A DNA stretch of 41,727 nt from an uncultured Flavobacteriales bacterium. GTDB lineage: Bacteria > Bacteroidota > Bacteroidia > Flavobacteriales > Crocinitomicaceae. Every line of letters starts with the position of its first letter. Positions within the stretch are counted from its first letter, which is position 1. Below the pieces are notes generated by a model. The model was not told the origin of the DNA and did not search any database. It saw only the letters and a list, made by a program, of their open reading frames with translations. The stretch is from assembly GCA_946482515.1 (NCBI GenBank), contig CAMLRS010000023.1, positions 1 to 41,727 of the forward strand. Reading direction: 5' to 3'. This document shows positions 8,633 through 17,325 of the stretch, in pieces. A program made the position numbers and the translations under genes.

Positions 8633-9670
8633 TTAGTCGGGAATTGTATCCAACAATTTACGTAATTTTTTCTCCTCGGAACCGGTAAGCGGTACACCTT
8701 TGGTTTTGGATCCAAGGACTGAGAAGTGAATGTAGCGCTCCGGATGCAGTGTGATATCGTCTACCAGCTCCTGCATTTCCTTGTTCGTATTGACGAGCTC
8801 GTTGTACAGTTTTTCGTCTTTGATCAGCTTGCCCAGTGTTCCTTTGCCGCTGTTGATCTCTTCAAGCGTGTTGCTCAGCTTCTGAATGGTCTGGCGTGCG
8901 TCTTCCACCGTTCCTTTGTAGTCAACGGTTACAAGGTCATCACTAATCTTCTTCGCATTGCCTACGATGGCCGTGATCTTCTCGTTGCTCAGCTTCAGGT
9001 TATTGGTAATGCTTTCCACGTTGGAGAAAATACGGCCGAGTTTCTGCTTCTCGGATGCCACGAGGTCTTCCATTTCTACGGCTACGTTTCCGAAGCGACG
9101 AATGGCAATTTTTATTTCCTGCATGGAGGCTTCGATCTCTGAGGTGGCTGTCGTATCCCAGAATGCATTCAGGGAAGTGATCGTGTGGTCGATACTGCTG
9201 AGCAGTGTTTCAACTTTCTGCGTGATCGGATCGGCGTATTGTTTCAACTGGGAGATCATATCAACAGCTACAATACCCTGGATCGGCTCGCCCGGCTTGT
9301 AGTAGCCTTTCGAAAGATCGGTGTTGAGCTTCAGCAACAAGCCTTTGTTCAGCAGGTCCGTTCCCCCGATTTCTACGATTGACCCACGCGGGATGCGGAT
9401 TTCGTCTTCCTGGATGGTAAATTCAATTTTCACCATCCGGTTCACGTTACCGCCAGGAACATATTCCACAGAAAGCACTTTACCAACCGCTACTCCGTTG
9501 ATGTAAACGGAAGTTCCCGCAGTCAGCATCCCTGAATTGGGGAAGTAAGCAACGTATTTGTCATCACCGCCGAAAAAACTGTGGCCTTTCAGGAAATTGA
9601 CTCCAGCGATCAACAGGCCAACGGCCAGTAGGGTGATCACACCGACTTTAAACTCTTTGGAAATCTTCAA
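8633..9670 (-). CDS. MCE/MlaD family lipid-transport protein
   Basis: A 345-residue protein with one N-terminal membrane anchor (residues 11-28) followed by an MCE domain at about 38-115 (VAYFPNSGMLTAGTSVYINGVAVGKV). The rest is mostly helical and probably coiled-coil (about 165-300). MCE proteins form hexameric periplasmic rings that move lipids between inner and outer membranes; MlaD is the model member. No permease or ATPase of an Mla system is adjacent in this window. It lies 6 bases after the amidase stop and 9 bases before the membrane Fe-S gene, and so is in the middle of the operon. Confidence 0.9.
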   Translation of the reverse strand: MKISKEFKVGVITLLAVGLLIAGVNFLKGHSFFGGDDKYVAYFPNSGMLTAGTSVYINGVAVGKVLSVEYVPGGNVNRMVKIEFTIQEDEIRIPRGSIVEIGGTDLLNKGLLLKLNTDLSKGYYKPGEPIQGIVAVDMISQLKQYADPITQKVETLLSSIDHTITSLNAFWDTTATSEIEASMQEIKIAIRRFGNVAVEMEDLVASEKQKLGRIFSNVESITNNLKLSNEKITAIVGNAKKISDDLVTVDYKGTVEDARQTIQKLSNTLEEINSGKGTLGKLIKDEKLYNELVNTNKEMQELVDDITLHPERYIHFSVLGSKTKGVPLTGSEEKKLRKLLDTIPD

Positions 9671-9676
9671 AACGCG

Positions 9677-10825
9677 CTATTTTTCCGCTAATTTAATAGC
9701 TTTTTCCAAACTAATGCGCTCGCCGTTTTGAAAGGCTACCACAAAGGCATTGGCAAAGCCTTTTCCCTTGAGTTCAGTTTTGTATTTGTTGGCTGCCGCG
9801 AAATCATTTTCAAACATCCCGGCGGTGTATTTATACAGGTTATCCTGCTTGTATTCGAAAACTTTCAGGCCTTTGAAACGGTTGGCCGTTACCGGGATTT
9901 TGGTCTCGGATGTTTCGATCTGTACACGGAAAACGATCTTTCCGGAAACGCTTTCCGGGTCTTTCGGCTCTTCGGCATCCGGATCAGCTACCGGCGTTTT
10001 TCCGCCATTGGTTTGCTCGTCGACACCTTCCAGCTCGTTCTTGTATTTTTCAAAGGCGGTAAACATCGCTGTGGCCATTTTCTGCTGACCGGTTGTATCC
10101 GCCAGGAATTTCTCCTCGTCGGTATTCGTCAGGAAGCCCGTTTCGATGAGCACGCTCGGCATGGTGGTTTTGTAAAGAACGAGGAATCCGGCTTGTTTTA
10201 CACCCCGGTCAAAGCGACCGATCGTTTTGAATTCTTTCTGAAGCTTCCCGGCGAAGGAAATCGATTGATCGAGGAATACGGAAAGCTGTAGCTGGCGCGC
10301 GATGATCGCATCCGGCGACATATCGAAATTCTTGTACTTCTCGCCTTTGTCGTCTTCGAGGTAAATGGTACTGTTCTCACGATCGGCGATTTTTGCCTGC
10401 GCATCGGTCTTGTGCAATCCCAAAACATAGGTTTCCGTTCCGTAAGCAGAAGGTGAAGCCGAGTTGGCATGGATACAGATGAAGAGATCGGCGTTGGCTT
10501 TGTTCGCAATACGTGCGCGCTCGTCCAGCTCGATGAAAACGTCCTTGTCGCGTGTATACACCACTTTGATACCCGGATATTTCGCTTTGATGTGTTTTCC
10601 AAGTCGGAGCGCCATCGAAAGGCATACATTCTTCTCATGTGCCGAAGCGCCGTGACAGCCTGGGTCTTTTCCACCGTGACCGGCATCGATCACCACTGTT
10701 TTGATGGTTTGCACTTCCTCTTCGTCGACATTAACGGTTGGCGCGTCTGGCTCGGCAAAGGAAAATACCATTAACATCGGCAGTAGCGCCAGTGTCCATT
10801 TAATGATACGAAGGTACTTTTCCAT
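9677..10825 (-). CDS. N-acetylmuramoyl-L-alanine amidase (Amidase_3) with SPOR-like C-terminus
   Basis: A 382-residue exported enzyme that cleaves the amide bond between MurNAc and the stem peptide. Residues 1-24 form a signal peptide or anchor. The Amidase_3 domain (about 42-270) shows the zinc ligands H50 in DAGHGGKDPG, E64 and H118 in CIHANSAS, plus the catalytic Glu region VLIETGF. Residues about 300-380 (VFRVQIETSETKIP, then YTAGMFENDFAAANKYKTELKGKGF) look like a SPOR-type repeat, which binds denuded septal glycan. This suggests a role in cell separation. It heads the five-gene operon, with a promoter-like sequence 33-60 bases upstream. Confidence 0.93.
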   Translation of the reverse strand: MEKYLRIIKWTLALLPMLMVFSFAEPDAPTVNVDEEEVQTIKTVVIDAGHGGKDPGCHGASAHEKNVCLSMALRLGKHIKAKYPGIKVVYTRDKDVFIELDERARIANKANADLFICIHANSASPSAYGTETYVLGLHKTDAQAKIADRENSTIYLEDDKGEKYKNFDMSPDAIIARQLQLSVFLDQSISFAGKLQKEFKTIGRFDRGVKQAGFLVLYKTTMPSVLIETGFLTNTDEEKFLADTTGQQKMATAMFTAFEKYKNELEGVDEQTNGGKTPVADPDAEEPKDPESVSGKIVFRVQIETSETKIPVTANRFKGLKVFEYKQDNLYKYTAGMFENDFAAANKYKTELKGKGFANAFVVAFQNGERISLEKAIKLAEK

Positions 10826-10857
10826 GTCGTTGTTTTTGGGGCGATTTCTCTTTGTAC

Positions 10858-10885
10858 CAAAGGTACCGCCGGAGTTATTAACAAA
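10858..10885 (-). promoter_or_regulatory. Promoter for the amidase-MCE-Fe-S operon
   Basis: On the minus strand, TACCTTTG (10858-10865) matches the TAnnTTTG -7 box. A TTTG lies at 10882-10885, 16 bases upstream, slightly closer than the usual 17-23. It is 33 bases from the amidase ATG. Confidence 0.5.
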
Positions 10886-10990
10886 AAGAGCACCATTTTG
10901 AAACTTTTCCTCTGAAAATTGTTAATAACATCACCATAACTCCGGATTTTCAAGACGTTACGCGAAGGTGTGCTTGGCGAACTGGAAACG

Positions 10991-11243
10991 TGATTTTTTC
11001 ACCACAAAAGGCACAAAAGTTTTTGTAATGTGTTTTGCGTAGTTCATAGCGTCCCGATCCGCCGCGGCGGAGACTACACAAAAGACGCATAGCAATATTG
11101 CGTTATCGCAATAACGTAATATTACGTGTGGGTTTTGGTTTGAATAGTCTTTGTGTAATTCTCCGCTGTAGCGGAGAATGCTTGAGGCAATACACCGTGC
11201 GTCTAACCTACCCTTTTGTGCCTTTTTGTGGTGAAAAAAATCA
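10991..11243. repeat. Nested inverted-repeat element, about 253 bp, CACCACAAA termini
   Basis: This fills most of the 489-base gap between the amidase promoter and the protease terminator. The outer arms, 10991-11019 and 11213-11243, are near-perfect inverted repeats of about 29 bases (TGATTTTTTCACCACAAAAG and so on). Inside them are second arms: GCGGAG-act-ACACAAAAGAC at 11066-11086 and its near reverse complement at 11147-11170. The centre is a hairpin around CGTTAT-CGCA-ATAACG. Two GC-rich palindromes, TCCGCCGCGGCGGA and TTCTCCGCTGTAGCGGAGAA, sit beside the inner arms. There is no ORF of note, so it looks like a non-autonomous (MITE- or REP-like) element. Its outer termini resemble those of the element at 25909-26102. 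Confidence 0.75.
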
Positions 11244-11263
11244 AGAGGAGTCATGGCCTCAAA

Positions 11264-11290
11264 CAAAAAACGGCCCCAAAAGAGGCCGTT
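11264..11290 (-). terminator. Rho-independent terminator of the S8 protease gene
   Basis: Read on the minus strand, AACGGCC (11284-11290), an 8-base loop, GGCCGTT (11269-11275) and then a T-run form a standard intrinsic terminator. It starts 24 bases after the protease stop codon. Confidence 0.75.
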
Positions 11291-11314
11291 CGTCGTTTCA
11301 TAAAGGATTGTCTG

Positions 11315-14300
11315 TCAATACACCGTGAATTTCACGAGCTGTTCAGCGCCGTTGCCACTCAGATGAACGAAGTAAACGCCGGCTGCTACCTGCTGCAATG
11401 GAATGGAAAGAGTCTCCTGTTGCTGTGCAGTTGTTTCCTGCGTCAGGATCTGTCCAAGTCCGTTCAGGATACGGGCTGTAGTCTGCTGCGCGATGCCGTT
11501 TGCCGAAGTAATGAAAATGGTTGCAGACGAAGCATCGTAAGAGATATTGAACACAGCCGTTTCTTCATCAAGTCCGGATGTACCGCAGCTGGTTTCGATG
11601 ACCACATCGAGTGTTGTGGAATCGGTACCGCAGTTGTTGCTGGTAATCAGCTCAACGGTTATCGTTGCGTCTTCATCGAAGCTTACAGTCGGCGTGGACG
11701 CATTGGACGTGGCCGGTGTTCCACCCGGGAAGCTCCACTCAAAATCGGTGGCGCCGGTCGAGTTGCTGCCGTCGAAGGAAACGATCGTCGGGCAGCCGTA
11801 GGTGCTGTCGGCAAGTGCAATCAACGGAATCGGGAGATCGTTGACCTCGATGTTGATCGTCGAAGAATTCACACAGCCATTGGCCGCCGTTCCTGTAACC
11901 GAATACGTCGTTGTCGTGGTCGGGTCGGCTGTTACAACGTTGCCTGTTGTGCCGGATAATCCGGTTGGTGGCGACCACGAAAAGGAACTGGCACCCGAAG
12001 CGGTCAATACCGTCGATTCGCCGTTGCAGATTTCGTTATCGCCGCTGATGTTGATGCTCGGTGTTGCGTTCACGGTAATGGTCACAAAAGTCGAATCAAA
12101 CAGCATACAGCCGCCACCCACGGTGTACAGGATGGCTTCATACGTTCCCGGAGTCGCATACGTAACCGAAACAGTTGGATCGGATGGAATAACGTTCGGA
12201 AGCCCGCCCGGGAAGTACCAGAGCAAGGTGTCTTCGTAAGTGCTTCCTGCTGCGTCAAAGTCAATGGAATTGCCCGAACAGATGGTGAGCGCGCTCGGCG
12301 TAATGTTTGCCACTGAGTTGGCTGACGTAATAAACGGATGCACGTACAACGATGCCGAAAGGTTCCACGATCCGGCGGTTGTGTATCTGTACCAGTTGTT
12401 GTCTGCCTGCTGCTCCCAGATAACCGAAGGCGATGTTTGTCCGTTGGCGTTGCTGACGATCGAAAGCGTGTCTTTTACGCCTGCTGTCCATTGGAGGTTG
12501 GTCAGGTCCACACTCACAAAGAATTGCTTCGAAGCTGGCAAGGTAACCGGTGTGTTGACGAAATTGGCTTCTGTGTAAAATCCGCCGTCAACATCCTGCA
12601 TGATCTGTCCCATAGTCAGGTTTGTGGAGCCGATTTGCGCACCGACTACACCGCCTGTTCCATCATAAATCCGTATTGGGACGATCTTCGCCGGGTTGGC
12701 GCTGTAAGCCAGTCCGAAAGCAACCCAGACGTTATTCAGGATTGTGTTGGGGGAAGCCGAAGCATCGAAATACATGGCTTTCTGTTTGTCGAGGTAAACA
12801 TTCATCCCGTTGATCCAGCCATCCTGGCCTACCGAAGCACCGGTAAAATAGTTTTGAGCGGTCCATCCGCCTGGAGTCGGGAGATTGATGCGCTCACAGG
12901 TCGAAGCCGGGTTCACCGTAATGTAATTGGTGTTCGTTTGCACATCGTTGCCGTTTGCATTTGAAACGGTGAGCGTTACGTTGTAGGTTCCGGGTGTGCT
13001 GTAAACGATTGGCGGCGGATTCTGTCCGTTGAATGATGCCGGTGTTCCGCCCGGAAATAACCACGCCCAGGTGGTTGGTGCATAAGTCGATTCATCTGTA
13101 AAAACAACCGATCCGCCGGCATTGATGGTGGTGAAATTGGCCGAAAACGCCGCTACAGGTGGATTGTCCAGCGACGCGGAAATACATTCCATAGCCGCGG
13201 CGGCGTCTATTCTCCCCGATCCGAGCTGACCGATGTAGCCAGGGTTTTGTGCATTGATATTGTCGGCAGTCGAAAGCAGGCAGCTGATCAGATCGGCAGT
13301 TGGAATGCCCGGATTCAGCGAGCGCATCAGTCCGGCTAGCCCTGCAACCATAGGCGATGCCATGGATGTTCCGGATTTGTTGCCATACGTATTGGCCACT
13401 GTGGTGCTGTAAATGTTATTACCCGGCGCCGAAACGTCGATCCAGCCGCCGTAATTTGAGAAGCTGGCTTTGGTGTCGGTGCTGGTTGTAGCCGCTACGG
13501 AAACCACATTGTTGAATGCCGCAGGATAAAACTGCGACGATACGTTATCGTTTCCGGCTGCGGCGATCAGAATACAGCCCTGGGAATATGCGTAATCGAC
13601 GATGTTCTGGCCGGTTGTCGTGAACGTCGGACCGCCCCAGCTCATATTGATCACATCGGCGCCGCTCGCAGCTGCGTAGACGATTCCTTCATAGCCATTT
13701 GTTACGGCTTCTGCCGTTGTGGTGGATTTTATACACATCAGCTTACAGCTGAAACCGATCGAGGCAACGCCTGTTGCGTTATTGGAACGTGCCGATGCAA
13801 TTCCGGCTACGTGCGTTCCGTGGTCAAATGTTCCGTTTGGTGGATTCGGGTTGTTGTCGTTGCTCGCCACGTCGTAGCCATTGATGTCGTCGATGTAGCC
13901 GTTTCCGTCGTCATCGATTCCGTTTCCGGCAATTTCTCCCGGGTTGACCCACAGGTTGGGCGAAAGATCGCTGTGTGTGCGCTCGATTGCATCATCTACG
14001 ATAGCGATCACCACATTGCTTCCCGCTGAAAAGTAATTCCAGGCCGTTGGTGCATTGATCATGCTCAGTCCCCATTGCGATCCAAACGACGGATCGTTCG
14101 GTGTCAGGCAGAAACGGTCAAGCGGAACGCGCTCGGCATATTCAACGCCCGGAAGCTGTTGCAATGCTTTCAGGAAAGCCGCTGTGTGAGCGATGTCGGT
14201 AAATTCCACGAGGTAAGTGCGCTGGAGCTTCACCGAAGTTTTCGCCGCTGCAAACGGTTTCGAAAGATGTGTTATTCCATATGTTCGGGCAAGTGCGTCC

Positions 14301-14473
14301 AGACCGGGAATGCTGTTGACAGGAATGGATTTCGGGTCTTCGTTCAGGGAAGAAGATACCCGAGCATCATTGGTCAGCTTCAGCCAGATCTTTCCTTCCT
14401 GGAATTCGGGCTGTACTGTTTGTGCCAGCACTATAGATGGCAGTAATAGTAAAGCAAGTAGGATTATTCGCAT
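11315..14473 (-). CDS. Secreted S8 subtilisin-like peptidase with PKD domains and T9SS sorting domain
   Basis: A 1052-residue exported protease. The signal peptide covers residues 1-17, a propeptide-like region about 20-120, and the S8 catalytic domain about 135-430. The triad is Asp160 (IAIVDDAIE), His218 (DHGTHVAG) and Ser370 (GTSMASPMVAG). A PKD domain follows at about 440-520 (WAWLFPGGTPASF), then a jelly-roll-like region at 525-720, and further PKD/Ig-like units to about 970. The last 80 residues (NGLGQILTQE, then VAAGVYFVHLSG, ending LVKFTVY) form a type A T9SS sorting domain, so the enzyme is surface-attached or released. The gene stands alone between lptD and the amidase operon, and is a likely insertion into that neighbourhood. 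Confidence 0.94.
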   Translation of the reverse strand: MRIILLALLLLPSIVLAQTVQPEFQEGKIWLKLTNDARVSSSLNEDPKSIPVNSIPGLDALARTYGITHLSKPFAAAKTSVKLQRTYLVEFTDIAHTAAFLKALQQLPGVEYAERVPLDRFCLTPNDPSFGSQWGLSMINAPTAWNYFSAGSNVVIAIVDDAIERTHSDLSPNLWVNPGEIAGNGIDDDGNGYIDDINGYDVASNDNNPNPPNGTFDHGTHVAGIASARSNNATGVASIGFSCKLMCIKSTTTAEAVTNGYEGIVYAAASGADVINMSWGGPTFTTTGQNIVDYAYSQGCILIAAAGNDNVSSQFYPAAFNNVVSVAATTSTDTKASFSNYGGWIDVSAPGNNIYSTTVANTYGNKSGTSMASPMVAGLAGLMRSLNPGIPTADLISCLLSTADNINAQNPGYIGQLGSGRIDAAAAMECISASLDNPPVAAFSANFTTINAGGSVVFTDESTYAPTTWAWLFPGGTPASFNGQNPPPIVYSTPGTYNVTLTVSNANGNDVQTNTNYITVNPASTCERINLPTPGGWTAQNYFTGASVGQDGWINGMNVYLDKQKAMYFDASASPNTILNNVWVAFGLAYSANPAKIVPIRIYDGTGGVVGAQIGSTNLTMGQIMQDVDGGFYTEANFVNTPVTLPASKQFFVSVDLTNLQWTAGVKDTLSIVSNANGQTSPSVIWEQQADNNWYRYTTAGSWNLSASLYVHPFITSANSVANITPSALTICSGNSIDFDAAGSTYEDTLLWYFPGGLPNVIPSDPTVSVTYATPGTYEAILYTVGGGCMLFDSTFVTITVNATPSINISGDNEICNGESTVLTASGASSFSWSPPTGLSGTTGNVVTADPTTTTTYSVTGTAANGCVNSSTINIEVNDLPIPLIALADSTYGCPTIVSFDGSNSTGATDFEWSFPGGTPATSNASTPTVSFDEDATITVELITSNNCGTDSTTLDVVIETSCGTSGLDEETAVFNISYDASSATIFITSANGIAQQTTARILNGLGQILTQETTAQQQETLSIPLQQVAAGVYFVHLSGNGAEQLVKFTVY

Positions 14474-14612
14474 AGTATTTGTTGTTTAGCAGTTCTACAA
14501 TAATAAGCAATAACGATTTATGAACGAAAAATTACGGCACAACTCTTGTGCAAGGCGCGATCGCTCCTGAACTGCATTGTGTCTTCCGAACGCGACATTC
14601 GCGCCCCGGAAT

Positions 14613-14643
14613 TTCACTACAGACGGGTAATTTTTTAGCTTTG
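14613..14643 (+). promoter_or_regulatory. Promoter of lptD
   Basis: TTTC at 14613-14616, a 19-base spacer and TAGCTTTG at 14636-14643 match the Bacteroidota promoter pattern. It ends 19 bases before the lptD ATG, inside the 189-base gap shared with the divergent protease gene. Confidence 0.6.
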
Positions 14644-14662
14644 CAAACGTTATTCAGGCAAT

Positions 14663-17251
14663 TTGTCCTTTCAAACAGCTACATATCCCGCTGCATGGTC
14701 TTTCGCTAATCGCTTTCGCTGGTTAGCGGTCTGTGTTGTGTGCCTGTTTCCGATGCACGTTGCTGCGCAGGAAGATTCGACGGCTGTGGAGCCTGAGCCT
14801 GCTTTCAAAGACACCGTTGTGCTCTACGAGTCCGATCTGGAATCCATCGTAACCTATTCGGCGCGCGATTCCATTTACAGCGATATCCGTGGCAAGAAAA
14901 TTCACCTTTACGGCGATGCGAACCTGAATTACGAAGGCATCGACATGAAAGCCGAATACCTGCTCATCGATCTCGAGAAAAACGAAGTATGGGCTACGTA
15001 TGTCGAGGATTCGCTTGGAAAACGCATCGGTCCGCCTGTTTTTTCCGACGGCGGCGATACCATCCGCGCGGCAAGCATCCGTTACAATTTCGATACGAAA
15101 AAAGGCTATATTAAGGAAGTGGCGATCCAGCAGGACGAAATGTACCTGACCATGGAAACCGCCAAACGACAGGCCAATGAGGAAATCCATTTCGTTCGCG
15201 GGAAATTCACCACGTGTAACCTGGCCGAGCCGCATTACCACTTTTTCCTGACCAAAGCCGTGCTCGTTCCGGATAAACGCATTGTTACCGGCCCGATGAA
15301 CCTGTGGATCATGGGCGTTCCAACACCACTCGGGTTGCCGTTTTCCATTATTCCGCAACGCAAGGACCGGGAAGCCAAAAGTGGATTCATTATGCCACAG
15401 TTTTCGGCCTTTTCACCTTATGGCTTCGGTTTGCAGCGACTGGGCTATTACATTCCGATCTCGGAGCGTTTGCAGACGATCGTCTACGGAACAATCTTTT
15501 CCCGTGGAAGCTTTGGTTTTGAAAACGAGACGCAATACAACAAACGCTACAAATACCAGGGAAATTTCGCCGGTGGTTATTCCTACTTCCGCGAAGGATT
15601 TCCAAGCTCCGACAGTCGCTCATCCGTTACCCTGCGCTGGACACATAACCAGGATCCGAAAGCCAATCCGAACTGGCGTTTTACCAGTGATGTAAACTTC
15701 AATTCGCAGAACTCGAACAAAGTCGTGCTCGATCAGCAAACCGATACGTACTTCAACAATACGCTCAACTCCGATATCCGTGTCGATCGCTTTTTCGTTG
15801 GCAAGCCAATCCAGATGAGCCTTCGCACGTCGCTGCGTCAAAACTCGTCTGCGCCGACCATCAACTTTGTGGCGCCGGTGTTCAACATCACCACTACCCG
15901 CTTCTTTCCGTTCAAGCGTCGTTCGGGTGTGATCGGCAAAACGCGTTTCTACGAAACGATCGGTATGAGCTACAACTTTGAAGCGAAAAACCAGTCCGAT
16001 TTCAAGTCCGAATACCTGCGTACCGGCGATTTCAATGCCATCGGGAAAACCTTCCGGAATGGCGCTTCGCATACGGCTACGATGACAACGACCATCAACC
16101 TGTTTAAGAACACCGTTCGTTTCACGCCAAGCGTCAGCTACAATCAGAAATACAATTTCCAGTCGATCAGAAAGACCGTTGATACCTTGACCAATCTCGT
16201 ACAGATCGATTCGCTCAACCGCGGCGTGTTCAGCCACAATCTGACATTTACCGCCGGTCTGACTACCAACCTGTATTCCTACTACCGTTTCATCGGCAAG
16301 CGAAGAACGTTATTGCGCCACGTAATGACACCGGCTGTTACGCTGGTTGCCAGTCCGAATATTCAAAACGGGATCGATGAATATACCGACACGCTACAGC
16401 GCACATTCCAGTATTCGACACTGGAGAATTCCGTTTATCCCGAGCGCTACCTGCAAAATGCCGGTCGTATCGATTTCTCGCTCGGAAACACCTTCGAGCT
16501 CAAATACAAGAGCGATAAAGACACCGTAACGGGCTTCCGGAAGCTGCGCATCATTGAAAACCTCAATTTCAACAACAGCTACGATATTTTCAAGGATTCC
16601 ATGAACTGGGGAGCGCTCACGGCCCGTTTGGTGATCACGCCATTTGATGTGCTCAACATCGTGGCAACGGCCGAGCACAGCTGGTACGGCTGGGATACGC
16701 AAACCGGAACTTCGCTTTCGGATTACGCTACCCGAACCGGTCAGGGCATCGGTCGACTGAGCAATTTCTCCGTTACAACCACTTACCGATTGCTGCCGAA
16801 AGGCCAGCGCGATCTGCTTCCTGCGCAAACCGCCATGACCAGCATCTGGAACCCGCAATACGAGCAATGGATGGTCATGCCGGCCCGCGTTATCGACTTC
16901 CGGATTCCGTGGAGCGTGGAATTCACACACGTGCTCGCTTATTCCATCAACAACGACACCAGCAGCTACGACGACCGCCGTTATGTTCCGAACAATACTG
17001 TGGCGCTTTCGGCCAACGTGTCCATCACCGAGAACTGGAAAATCGCCGGAACGACATTCATCGACGCCATGGCCGGAAAAGTGACCAATACCCGCCTCGA
17101 CCTGGTGCGCAATCTCCACTGCTGGAATATGAGCTTCACCTGGACGCCGATCGGAACGAACAAAAGTTTCCTGATTTCCATCCGCGGAAACGGCGATGCC
17201 CTGAGCAATGTCTTCTTCAACTTGCGTAGGCCACAGTCGCTTTTCCAGTGA
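14663..17251 (+). CDS. lptD: LPS-assembly protein LptD (Bacteroidota type)
   Basis: An 862-residue outer-membrane protein. A signal sequence ends near residue 36 (MHVAAQ). An OstA/LptA-like beta-jellyroll follows at about 50-215 (DIRGKKIHLYGDANLNYEGIDMKAE). The remaining 600 residues form the large barrel, with strand-rich segments such as FGFENETQYNKRYKYQGNFAGGYSYFREG. LptD with LptE inserts lipopolysaccharide into the outer leaflet; no lptE is visible here. The Bacteroidota version lacks obvious positional cysteines for the disulfide switch known from E. coli. It is divergent from the S8 protease, and yqgE follows 74 bases downstream. The gene is usually essential in LPS-bearing bacteria. 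Confidence 0.9.
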   Translation: MSFQTATYPAAWSFANRFRWLAVCVVCLFPMHVAAQEDSTAVEPEPAFKDTVVLYESDLESIVTYSARDSIYSDIRGKKIHLYGDANLNYEGIDMKAEYLLIDLEKNEVWATYVEDSLGKRIGPPVFSDGGDTIRAASIRYNFDTKKGYIKEVAIQQDEMYLTMETAKRQANEEIHFVRGKFTTCNLAEPHYHFFLTKAVLVPDKRIVTGPMNLWIMGVPTPLGLPFSIIPQRKDREAKSGFIMPQFSAFSPYGFGLQRLGYYIPISERLQTIVYGTIFSRGSFGFENETQYNKRYKYQGNFAGGYSYFREGFPSSDSRSSVTLRWTHNQDPKANPNWRFTSDVNFNSQNSNKVVLDQQTDTYFNNTLNSDIRVDRFFVGKPIQMSLRTSLRQNSSAPTINFVAPVFNITTTRFFPFKRRSGVIGKTRFYETIGMSYNFEAKNQSDFKSEYLRTGDFNAIGKTFRNGASHTATMTTTINLFKNTVRFTPSVSYNQKYNFQSIRKTVDTLTNLVQIDSLNRGVFSHNLTFTAGLTTNLYSYYRFIGKRRTLLRHVMTPAVTLVASPNIQNGIDEYTDTLQRTFQYSTLENSVYPERYLQNAGRIDFSLGNTFELKYKSDKDTVTGFRKLRIIENLNFNNSYDIFKDSMNWGALTARLVITPFDVLNIVATAEHSWYGWDTQTGTSLSDYATRTGQGIGRLSNFSVTTTYRLLPKGQRDLLPAQTAMTSIWNPQYEQWMVMPARVIDFRIPWSVEFTHVLAYSINNDTSSYDDRRYVPNNTVALSANVSITENWKIAGTTFIDAMAGKVTNTRLDLVRNLHCWNMSFTWTPIGTNKSFLISIRGNGDALSNVFFNLRRPQSLFQ

Positions 17252-17300
17252 TCTTCAGATAATTAAGCTTTCATAAAAAGGCAAAATTCAATTAATTGTG

Positions 17301-17308
17301 TAATTTTG
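17301..17308 (+). promoter_or_regulatory. -7 box upstream of yqgE
   Basis: TAATTTTG matches TAnnTTTG and lies 17 bases before the proposed TTG start. No good -33 box is seen at the right distance, so yqgE might also be read from lptD. Confidence 0.35.
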
Positions 17309-17325
17309 CCCGTAAACCGTAGACG

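Noticed and set aside
8633..9670. Complete Mla transport system
   Set aside because: Only the MCE subunit is found; no MlaE permease or MlaF ATPase is adjacent.
10991..11243. Candidate insertion sequence
   Set aside because: The inverted ends resemble a mobile element, but there is no transposase and the stretch is too short; recorded as a repeat.
11216..11959. Frame starting in the repeat element and running opposite the protease
   Set aside because: It crosses a terminator and a repeat arm and has no family pattern.
12338..12964. Plus-strand frame opposite the S8 protease
   Set aside because: It has no recognisable domain and lies wholly inside the protease coding region.
14723..15358. 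Long antisense reading frame inside lptD
   Set aside because: It is opposite a well-supported gene, has no family pattern, and arises from codon bias on the other strand.
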